Source: a bacterium
Lineage (GTDB): Bacteria > Verrucomicrobiota > Verrucomicrobiia > Limisphaerales > J093
Assembly (NCBI GenBank): GCA_021784265.1
Contig: JAJXTA010000169.1
Coordinates: forward strand, 1-6,526
Direction: 5' to 3'
Length of the DNA: 6,526 nt
Part shown: piece by piece, positions 1 through 4,951 of the stretch
How positions within the stretch are numbered: position 1 is the stretch's first letter
How the letters are laid out: each line of letters starts with the position of its first letter
Position numbers and translations under genes: made by a program
The notes under the pieces: generated by a model
The model's database searches: none
What the model saw: the letters and a program-made list of their open reading frames with translations, nothing else
Told to the model about the DNA's origin: nothing

Positions 1-9
1 AAGTGCCAT
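1..9 (-). CDS. Possible start of a third cassette gene, cut by the window edge
   Basis: Downstream of the attC1 core GTTGAAC the minus strand reads into a new cassette. The first ATG lies at 9-7 and gives Met-Ala-Leu before the window ends. A purine-rich stretch (GAGAGG, 18-13) stands four bases before it and could serve as ribosome binding site, with a further AAGGAG a little upstream. An ORF beginning 30 bp after the core site is the usual cassette geometry. With three codons visible, the product cannot be guessed and the start is only a suggestion. Confidence 0.3.
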
Positions 10-38
10 ACAGCCTCTCGCTCTCCTTCACCGGGCTT

Positions 39-104
39 GTTCAACCAGCGGCGTATTTGCTGGCTCCGCTTCGCTCCGCAGCAATACACCCTTTATTGTT
101 AGGC
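39..104 (-). other. attC site of cassette 1 (66 bp)
   Basis: On the minus strand the site runs from GCCTAAC (104-98, R''-type box) to GTTGAAC (45-39, R'-type box). Between them is an imperfect inverted repeat: GGTGTATTGCTG pairs with CAGCAAATACGCC, leaving one bulged base and an apical segment containing GCGGAGC twice. attC sites are recombined as folded single strands, and paired boxes with a bulged stem are the expected hallmarks. The stop codon of the 110-residue gene lies seven bases upstream. Oddity: the bulged base sits on the 3' arm, whereas classical sites have it on the 5' (L'') arm, so the bulge alone would suggest the opposite orientation. Gene order supports the minus orientation. 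Confidence 0.7.
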
Positions 105-455
105 ATCATCGTCATTTCCAACTCCAACCGCAAACTCGACAAAACGTGTCTTCCTGCTTTATCACGCCGCCGCAGCCAAAACACCGAAACTCATCTCTCG
201 CCAGTGGCTCCGCTCCGTCAGGTCGGTAAGGATATGCCTCGCCGCGAAGCAAACCATAAACTGTCGTGAGTCGCTGCACCTGCCTGGCATACTTATCGAG
301 AATAGCCTCTGCCTGCCCAGTGCCAGATGATGTGAACTCCTGCTTGTGCTCAAGAATCTCATCAGCCATGCGTTGCGATAAGACGCCGAAGTAATCGCTC
401 AGCACCTTAACGGCATCCTTCAGGTTTTTGGGTGGTGTTTCCATACTATGCCTAA
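45..455 (-). mobile_element. Gene cassette 1 (411 bp, zinc-ribbon protein plus attC1)
   Basis: The boundaries are set by the G/TT cleavage points within the core sites GTTAGGC (456-450) and GTTGAAC (45-39) on the minus strand. The cassette holds one gene filling most of its length. The gene starts 12 bp inside the cassette and its attC follows at the 3' end. Base composition is visibly less GC-rich than intI, recD2 and the glutaminase-like gene, as expected for foreign cassette DNA. No own promoter was recognised, so expression probably depends on a promoter near intI or attI. Confidence 0.8.
112..444 (-). CDS. Cassette-encoded protein with C-terminal zinc ribbon, function unknown
   Basis: The product has 110 residues and I do not recognise its family. 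Residues 6-70 look largely helical and charged, with heptad-like stretches (DAVKVLSDYFGVLSQRM, AILDKYARQVQRL), and could form a coiled coil or helical hairpin. The C-terminus carries CFGCGG at 88-93 and CRVCGW at 102-107. C88, C91, C102 and C105 form a CxxC-x10-CxxC zinc ribbon, followed by a Trp/Lys tail. There is no signal peptide or membrane segment, so a cytosolic protein is likely. The ribbon could bind nucleic acid or a protein partner, but this is inference. The ATG lies 5 bp after the core site GTTAGGC and lacks a clear Shine-Dalgarno. The TGA is seven bases before attC1. The tight fit between the two sites supports this ORF over the overlapping ones. Confidence 0.75.
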   Translation of the reverse strand: METPPKNLKDAVKVLSDYFGVLSQRMADEILEHKQEFTSSGTGQAEAILDKYARQVQRLTTVYGLLRGEAYPYRPDGAEPLARDEFRCFGCGGVIKQEDTFCRVCGWSWK

Positions 456-554
456 CGAAAGGGGTGAGGTATGACGAGGAGCGCGCCCGTGGCGTCCGAT
501 AGGAACAATGACGTGATCGCGCTCCTCGTCATTGCCTCAACCCTCTGGTTGGGC
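450..554 (-). other. attC site of cassette 2 (105 bp, long near-perfect hairpin)
   Basis: On the minus strand the site opens with GCCCAAC (554-548) and closes with GTTAGGC (456-450). These boxes are complementary except for one G-T type mismatch. The arms at 518-543 and 461-485 form a stem of about 25 bp. It has two mismatches and one extra base on the 5' arm, the side where classical attC sites carry the extrahelical base of L''. The apical loop is about 32 nt (486-517). All hallmarks agree with the minus orientation and with the gene upstream, whose stop codon lies three bases before the first box. A competing 8-bp perfect hairpin (CAATGACG 506-513 with CGTCATTG 527-534) is also present. 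Confidence 0.88.
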
Positions 555-895
555 ATCTCACTCTTCATGATGCCGTCTCCGGTATCTGTCTCGGAACACA
601 AACGGATAGAAAATGATGAACGGAAGAACAAGCAGTGTAAGTCCCCAAAGGGAATGATGACCGCGAGCGCGCGTGACTAAGCAAAGAGCCGTGATCCATA
701 GGGTGCCGGCGATAGCAGCGCAAGCGACGCAAGCCCACCAAGGCAATGACTCAGCGGGGAACATGCCGGTCTGAGCCGGAATTGTGAGCGCGGTAAGCAA
801 GATGCCGATCATGGCGAATCCGAGCGCAAGTCGGTGCAGCGACTTGCGCTCATGCTCAGCCAATTCTCTCAATGCCATATGCTCACTGCGCCCAA
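456..895 (-). mobile_element. Gene cassette 2 (440 bp, membrane protein plus attC2), first in the array
   Basis: The cassette is bounded by the core GTTGGGC (896-890) on the integrase side and GTTAGGC (456-450) on the far side. It is the cassette next to the platform, thus the one inserted most recently and expected to be the best expressed. It contains one gene starting 17 bp inside the boundary, and a 105-bp attC that takes up almost a quarter of its length. GC content is lower than that of intI. Confidence 0.8.
558..878 (-). CDS. Cassette-encoded small membrane protein with three predicted helices, function unknown
   Basis: The product has 106 residues and belongs to no family I recognise. 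After a charged amphipathic N-terminus (residues 1-16, LAEHERKSLHR) come three hydrophobic segments: about 17-35 (LALGFAMIGILLTALTI), 45-68 (LPWWACVACAAIAGTLW...) and 76-95 (SLWGLTLLVLPFIIFYPFVF). The basic tail RDRYRRRHHEE ends the protein. The loop between helices 2 and 3 (TRARGHH) is also basic. With three crossings, the basic N-terminus and basic tail cannot both obey the positive-inside rule, so one segment may be re-entrant or peripheral. No signal-peptidase site is evident. The ATG is the first in frame after the core site and has no strong Shine-Dalgarno. The stop is three bases before attC2. Small membrane proteins of unknown role are common in cassettes. A toxin or phage-defence role would be speculation. 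Confidence 0.72.
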   Translation of the reverse strand: MALRELAEHERKSLHRLALGFAMIGILLTALTIPAQTGMFPAESLPWWACVACAAIAGTLWITALCLVTRARGHHSLWGLTLLVLPFIIFYPFVFRDRYRRRHHEE

Positions 896-1034
896 CAGTA
901 TTAATGGCACAAAGCCAGGGGCGAAGGCCAAAGTGGTTTGCGGCGTTTCACGGTGGAAGAGCGTGGCCGCGCCGCCGCGATGAGTCAAGCTCAATCCCAA
1001 GGGGTTACGCCCGTGCGTGGCCCTGGCGGGCGCG
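890..1034 (-). other. Putative attI primary recombination site (extent uncertain)
   Basis: The core GTTGGGC (896-890, minus strand) marks the junction of the first cassette and lies between it and the divergent integrase gene, the position of attI. No matching R'' box or self-complementary arms are found within the next 140 bases, so this is not another attC. attI sites act as double strands and need no hairpin. A sequence GTTACGC at 1004-1010 (plus strand) resembles the accessory repeats of attI1, but in the opposite orientation, and I place no weight on it. The right limit is arbitrary. Confidence 0.6.
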
Positions 1035-1080
1035 GTGCTTGTCACCCGTTTCCCCTTGCGCGATCGGGGTGAACAAGCAC
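1035..1080. repeat. Bulged inverted repeat upstream of intI
   Basis: GTGCTTGTCACCC (1035-1047) pairs with GGGTGAACAAGCAC (1067-1080): 13 base pairs with one bulged A at 1072 and an apical part of 19 nt. The single bulge recalls an attC stem, and read on the minus strand it falls on the 5' arm as in L''. No R''/R' boxes flank it. It ends 28 bp before the integrase ATG. It may be part of attI, a decayed attC, or a regulatory structure in the intI leader. Confidence 0.7.
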
Positions 1081-1093
1081 AAAGTCACTTTGT
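1079..1093. promoter_or_regulatory. Perfect palindrome, possible intI operator
   Basis: ACAAAGT-C-ACTTTGT is a perfect 7+1+7 palindrome that ends 15 bp before the integrase ATG and overlaps the end of the bulged inverted repeat by two bases. Its length, symmetry and position fit a dimeric repressor site. It does not match the CTGT-N8-ACAG LexA box known upstream of several intI genes. No convincing -35/-10 pair was found nearby on either strand. Confidence 0.45.
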
Positions 1094-1108
1094 TTTTTGA
1101 CGTGTGAG

Positions 1109-2446
1109 ATGACCCGTGACCCGTCTTCCGCCAGGGCTGCTGCCCCGGTGTGGTTTCCGTACTGGGCCGAGGCATTGGCCCGGTCCGGCCTCCCCGCGGC
1201 CTTGCGCACCCAATACCGGTACGCCATCGCCAACTACTTGCGCTACTGCCGGCAAACCCAGGCGCGGGCCACGATCGCCTCCGCCCGGCAGTTCATGGCG
1301 TCGGTCCAGGGGCCGGGAGGGGCATCCCCCGTCGAGCGCGCGCGGTGGAAGGCCGGGCTGAACTGGTTCTTCCACCATGGCCGGCAGGCCGCCGCGGCGG
1401 GTCCGCCGGCCCGCGCCGGCTCGGTGAGCGGGCGCCGGCCCAGCGTGGCCGCCGCCGATCTGGGAAAAGCCGCGTGGGAGCGGCGGCTGGTCCAGGCGTT
1501 GCGGGGCCGCCATTATGGCTGGCGCACGGAGCAGGCCTACCGTGGGTGGGCGTGGCGGTTTGTGCGTTGGCTGGAGCCGCGGGGGCAGACCCTCGCAGAG
1601 GCCACCGAGGAAGCCGTGAAGGGATTCGTCTCCGAACTGGCCACCCGGCAGCGGGCCTCCGCTTCCACGCAGAAACAGGCGTTGAACGCGCTGGTGTTTC
1701 TGCGGCGCGAGGCGCTGGGGCGGAAGTTGGGCGGCTTTGACGACTTCACCCGCGTCCGGCGCCCGGCGCGCGTGCCGGTGGTCCTGGGTCGCGAGGAATG
1801 TCAGCGGCTCTTTGCGGCTCTGGAAGGCGTGCCCCGGCTGATGGCCGAGTTGATGTACGGCAGCGGCTTGCGGTTGGGCGAGTTACTGGGGCTGCGCATT
1901 AGAGACGTGGATTTGGAGCGCCAGCAGGTCCTCATCCGCGCCGCCAAAGGGGACCAAGACCGCGTGACGGTGCTGCCGGAGTCGTTGGCGGAGCGACTGC
2001 GCGGACAACGGGAGCGGTTGCGCGGCTTGCATGCGGAGGACCAGCGCCAAGGCCTGGCCGGCGTAGGGCTGCCCGAGGGCTTGGGGCGCAAGTATCCTCA
2101 GGCGGGGCAGGCGTGGGAATGGCAATGGTTGTTCCCGTCGCGGCAACTGATGCGGGACCCGCGCAGCGGGTTGCGGCGGCGGCACCACGTGTTGGATGCG
2201 ACCTTTCAGCATGTGATCCGGCAGGCCGCGCGGCGGGCGAAGCTCGAGAAGCGAGTGACGCCGCACGTCTTGCGGCATTCCTTTGCAACGCATCTGCTGG
2301 AGGGGGGCACGGACATCCGCACGGTGCAGGAACTGCTTGGCCACAAAAGCGTCGAAACGACGCAGATTTACACGCACGTCATGCGCAAGCCGGGGCTGGG
2401 GGTGCGCAGCCCGCTGGATGGGTTCACCCGCGGCGTTGTGGGGTAG
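1109..2446 (+). CDS. intI: Integron integrase (tyrosine recombinase) with extra N-terminal domain
   Basis: IntI recombines single-stranded folded attC sites with attI, inserting and excising cassettes. From the ATG the protein has 445 residues, against about 320-340 for classical IntI. Numbering from this ATG, the tyrosine recombinase set is complete: R255 (GSGLRLGE), K280 (AAKGDQDR), H386 and R389 (PHVLRHSF), H412 (LLGHKSVE) and nucleophile Y421 (TTQIYTH). The IntI-specific insertion lies near 307-344 ([22 protein letters not shown]), and [11 protein letters not shown] follows. The canonical SAM-like domain starts near residue 123 ([20 protein letters not shown]). Before it, residues 14-95 ([29 protein letters not shown]) look like a second SAM-like domain, joined by an Ala/Gly/Pro-rich linker. 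I chose the ATG because the only earlier start, TTG at 1097, has no better ribosome binding site. The gene diverges from the cassettes and converges with recD2. The extension resembles Verrucomicrobiota integrases as I remember them. Confidence 0.95.
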   Translation: MTRDPSSARAAAPVWFPYWAEALARSGLPAALRTQYRYAIANYLRYCRQTQARATIASARQFMASVQGPGGASPVERARWKAGLNWFFHHGRQAAAAGPPARAGSVSGRRPSVAAADLGKAAWERRLVQALRGRHYGWRTEQAYRGWAWRFVRWLEPRGQTLAEATEEAVKGFVSELATRQRASASTQKQALNALVFLRREALGRKLGGFDDFTRVRRPARVPVVLGREECQRLFAALEGVPRLMAELMYGSGLRLGELLGLRIRDVDLERQQVLIRAAKGDQDRVTVLPESLAERLRGQRERLRGLHAEDQRQGLAGVGLPEGLGRKYPQAGQAWEWQWLFPSRQLMRDPRSGLRRRHHVLDATFQHVIRQAARRAKLEKRVTPHVLRHSFATHLLEGGTDIRTVQELLGHKSVETTQIYTHVMRKPGLGVRSPLDGFTRGVVG

Positions 2447-2685
2447 CGTGAAAAAGGCAATTCCGGGTCTGTGGCAGAATCTGTGGGTCAAAACGTCGCC
2501 GTCCGGCGGCAGGCAGGCGAGTCCGTTACGCGTGGCGACCGGCGGCGACGCGAGCTGGAGGCTCGAAACTCGTCGCCGCCGGGCGAGATTCGGTGTTGGC
2601 GGATTGTCCCTTTAGCGGTTCGGCCCGGAACTCCCTCGGAGGTTCACGCCCCGAACTCCCGCCGCCGCCTCCCACGCGGCCCCGG
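2447..2685. other. Intergenic region between convergent intI and recD2
   Basis: These 239 bp separate the two stop codons. They are very GC-rich and contain repeated motifs of the type GTCGCCG/CGGCGGC (near 2494-2515, 2532-2549 and 2572-2582). No ORF with recognisable content, tRNA or attC boxes was seen. The only clear structure is the inverted repeat at 2539-2582. Transcripts from both sides should end here. Confidence 0.6.
2539..2582. repeat. GC-rich inverted repeat between convergent genes, possible bidirectional terminator
   Basis: CCGGCGGCGAC (2539-2549) and GTCGCCGCCGG (2572-2582) are perfect 11-bp arms around a 22-nt spacer. Inside, GAGC (2552-2555) and GCTC (2561-2564) could extend the fold. 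The position between two stop codons fits termination of both genes. However, no T-tract follows on either strand, so a classical intrinsic terminator is not shown. A REP-like element is the alternative. Confidence 0.6.
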
Positions 2686-4920
2686 CTACGCCGGCTCGGC
2701 GCGGAGCCGGGCCAGCAGCCCCGAGTAGCGTTGTTCGGTTTTCTGGTGGCGCACGGCCAGGGCCAGGGCGCGCCGCTGGCCAATGAGGACTACCAGCCGC
2801 TTGCCCCGCGTGATGGCGGTATAAACCAGGTTCCGCTGCAACAGCACGTAATGCTGCATCGCCAGCGGGATCACGACCGCCGGAAACTCGCTCCCCTGCG
2901 ATTTGTGGATGGTGATCGCGTAGGCGAGGGCCAGTTCGTCCAACTCACCGAACGCGTACGTCACCTCCCGGCCCTCGTAACGCACGCGAACCTCCTGCTC
3001 GATGGGATCGATCCGCGCGATCTGGCCGATGTCGCCGTTGAACACGTCCTTATCGTAGTTGTTCTCGGTCTGGATCACCTTGTCCCGGCTTCGGAATTGC
3101 CAGCCGAATTTCTCCGCCGCCGGCTCGTCCGGGCGCGGCGGGTTCAGGGCCTGCTGCAAGGCCAGGTTCAGCTCATGCACTCCCAATCGCCCGCGGTTCA
3201 TGGGCGCCAGGACCTGGACGTCGCGGATCGGGTCCAGTCCGAAGCGGGCCGGGATGCGTTGGCTCACCACCTCCAGGAGCGTCCGCACCGCCCGCGCGGG
3301 GTCCTCGCGCTCGAGGCAGTGGAAGTCCGACTCGCCCCCGGCCGGTGGCGGCTCCGGCAACTTCCCTTCATTGATGCGGTGGGCATTGATCACGATCTGG
3401 CTGTGGGCGGCCTGCCGGAACACTTCGGTCAAGCGGGCCACCGGCACCCGGCCACTGGCAATGATGTCGGCGAGCACCAGCCCCGGGCCCACCGAGGGCA
3501 ACTGGTCCACGTCACCCACCAGCAGCAGGCTCGCGTGGAACGGCAGGGCGCTGAGCAGTTGGTGCATCAGGGGCACATCCACCATCGAGCACTCGTCCAC
3601 GACCAGGAGGTCGCAGGCCAGCGGATGGCCCGGGCCGTGAGTGAACCCGCCCCCGGGGGCGTACGCCAGCAAGCGGTGGATCGTCCGCGCCTCGCGACCG
3701 GTGGCCTCGCTCAGCCGTTTGGCGGCCCGGCCCGTGGGGGCGCAGAGCAAACAGACCACCCGTTTGGCTCGCAGAATCAACAACAGCGTCTTGAGCAGCG
3801 TCGTCTTTCCCACCCCGGGTCCGCCGGTGATCACCAGGGCGCGATGGGAGAGGGCCAGCCGCAGCGCCGCCTGTTGGCTGGGCGCCAAGGCACAGCCGGT
3901 CTTGGTCTGCGCCCAGGCGAGGGCTTTCTCGACCTCGATGGCCGGATAGGCCGGGGGCCCGTGCCCCAGGGTGCGCAACCGGTGAGCGATGCCAATCTCG
4001 GCCTGCCGCAGACGCGGCAGGAAGGTTAGCTCGACGTCCTCGATGGTCTCGGTCACCAGGTCGCCGTCCCGCCGACCCTGCTCGAACGCCTCCGCCACGA
4101 TTTGTTCCCGCACTTGGAGCAGCGCCTGCGCCGCCGCGCACGCCTGGGCGCTGGGCAGCGCGCAATGCCCGACCCCCACCGCCTCCCCGAGGACGTGGTC
4201 CAGCCCGGCGCGCGCCCGTGCCAACGACTCCGCCGGCAAGCCCAAGCGCTGGGCGATCTGATCGGCGGTCTTGAACCCGATACCGTGGATATCCCGGACC
4301 AGGAGGTACGGGTTGGCCCGCAGCTTGGCGATGGCGTCGTTGCCGTAGGTCTTGTAGATGCGGACCGCCCGGCTGGTGCTCACCCCGTGGGAATGGAGGA
4401 AGACCATGATCTGGCGCACGACCTTCTGCTCCTCCCAGGCCGCCTTGATCAGATGCCGGCGCTTGGGACCAATCCCTTCCACCTCCTCCAACCGCGCCGA
4501 CGTGTGCTCGATGACGTCGAAGATGCGCTCCCCGAACTGGGCCACCAGTTTCTTGGCATAGACCGGCCCGATGCCTTTGACCATGCCGCTGGCGAGGTAT
4601 TTCTCGATCCCCGCCAGGGTGGTCGGGGCGGTGCTGGTGAGCAGGTCCGCCTTGAACTGGAGGCCGTGCTCCCGGTCCCGCACCCAGCGGCCCTGGGCGT
4701 GCAGCCACTCCCCCGCGCTGACGGCGGCCAGCGAACCCACCACCGTCACCAGATCGCGCTGGCCGGTCACCTTGACTTTCACCACGCTGAACCCGGTGTC
4801 CTCCTGGTGATAGGTGACGCGCTCGATCAAGCCCGCCAAGCTCTCGACGGCGCCCGGGGCAGCGCCGGTGGCCCGTGAGGCGCCGGACGCCCGGCGTGGG
4901 GGGGCGTGCTCGGCGCTCAT
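2686..4920 (-). CDS. recD2: RecD2-type ATP-dependent 5'-3' DNA helicase
   Basis: RecD2 is a superfamily 1B helicase that unwinds DNA 5'-3' from single-stranded tails and, unlike RecD, acts without RecBC. The 744 residues match the family length. An OB-like N-terminal part (about 28-95) is followed by helix-hairpin-helix segments (MVKGIGPVYAKKL near 113, VEGIGPKRR near 147, IHGIGFKTADQIA near 211). Then come the motor motifs: Walker A GGPGVGKTT (366-374), Ia CAPTGRAAKRL (393-403), II VVDECSM (440-446), III VGDVDQLPSVGPG (468-480), IV LTEVFRQ (497-503), FNGDIG (627-632), ITIHKSQGSEF (669-679) and YTAITRGKR (700-708). No key residue is missing. The ATG has no visible Shine-Dalgarno. The first 25 residues are Ala/Arg-rich and probably disordered. 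The gene starts 31 bp after the upstream glutaminase-like gene, so cotranscription is possible. It converges with intI. The likely role is genome maintenance; no link to cassette recombination is shown. Confidence 0.95.
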   Translation of the reverse strand: MSAEHAPPRRASGASRATGAAPGAVESLAGLIERVTYHQEDTGFSVVKVKVTGQRDLVTVVGSLAAVSAGEWLHAQGRWVRDREHGLQFKADLLTSTAPTTLAGIEKYLASGMVKGIGPVYAKKLVAQFGERIFDVIEHTSARLEEVEGIGPKRRHLIKAAWEEQKVVRQIMVFLHSHGVSTSRAVRIYKTYGNDAIAKLRANPYLLVRDIHGIGFKTADQIAQRLGLPAESLARARAGLDHVLGEAVGVGHCALPSAQACAAAQALLQVREQIVAEAFEQGRRDGDLVTETIEDVELTFLPRLRQAEIGIAHRLRTLGHGPPAYPAIEVEKALAWAQTKTGCALAPSQQAALRLALSHRALVITGGPGVGKTTLLKTLLLILRAKRVVCLLCAPTGRAAKRLSEATGREARTIHRLLAYAPGGGFTHGPGHPLACDLLVVDECSMVDVPLMHQLLSALPFHASLLLVGDVDQLPSVGPGLVLADIIASGRVPVARLTEVFRQAAHSQIVINAHRINEGKLPEPPPAGGESDFHCLEREDPARAVRTLLEVVSQRIPARFGLDPIRDVQVLAPMNRGRLGVHELNLALQQALNPPRPDEPAAEKFGWQFRSRDKVIQTENNYDKDVFNGDIGQIARIDPIEQEVRVRYEGREVTYAFGELDELALAYAITIHKSQGSEFPAVVIPLAMQHYVLLQRNLVYTAITRGKRLVVLIGQRRALALAVRHQKTEQRYSGLLARLRAEPA

Positions 4921-4951
4921 GGCCGGACCCGCGCGGCGCGCGGCTTCGCCG

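Larger units (their letters stand above)
1..2446. mobile_element. Chromosomal-type integron: intI, putative attI, two complete gene cassettes and the start of a third
   Basis: The layout is that of an integron. A plus-strand integron integrase is followed, divergently, by a platform and then by minus-strand cassettes, each made of one short gene plus a folded attC site. Core sites of the GTTRRRY type stand on the minus strand at 896-890 (GTTGGGC), 456-450 (GTTAGGC) and 45-39 (GTTGAAC). They delimit cassettes of 440 and 411 bp. The array continues past the left edge. Neighbours on the right are recD2 and a glutaminase-like gene. There is no transposase or resistance gene, so a sedentary chromosomal integron is most likely. 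The two attC sites differ in length and sequence, so the cassettes probably come from different sources. Confidence 0.88.

Noticed and set aside
3..269. 88-codon plus-strand frame at the left edge
   Set aside because: It crosses attC1 and runs against the zinc-ribbon gene, whose cysteine pattern and fit between core sites are much stronger evidence.
471..680. 69-codon plus-strand frame with a hydrophobic stretch
   Set aside because: It overlaps attC2 and runs against the cassette 2 gene. Its sequence is largely the folded recombination site.
112..878. The two cassette genes as a toxin-antitoxin pair
   Set aside because: Each lies in its own cassette with its own attC, they are more than 100 bp apart, and neither resembles a known toxin or antitoxin.
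890..1010. A third attC between cassette 2 and intI, using GTTACGC at 1004-1010 as the partner box
   Set aside because: GTTACGC does not fit GTTRRRY and the flanking sequences are not complementary. An attI is the simpler reading.
1097..1108. TTG at 1097 as the start of intI, or TTGACG here as a -35 box
   Set aside because: The ATG at 1109 is a better start and the TTG adds only four residues. A -35 at this place would put transcription inside the gene.
1085..1513. Minus-strand frame antisense to the intI 5' end, considered as a cassette or regulator gene
   Set aside because: Low-complexity Gly/Arg/Pro composition, fully explained by the GC-rich intI coding strand.
2593..4029. Long plus-strand open frame of 478 codons
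   Set aside because: It is antisense to recD2, which has every helicase motif. The product is low in recognisable content, and such open frames are expected opposite GC-rich genes.
3512..4708. 398-codon minus-strand frame
   Set aside because: It lies wholly inside recD2 in another frame and is Gly/Ala/Arg/Pro-rich without any motif.
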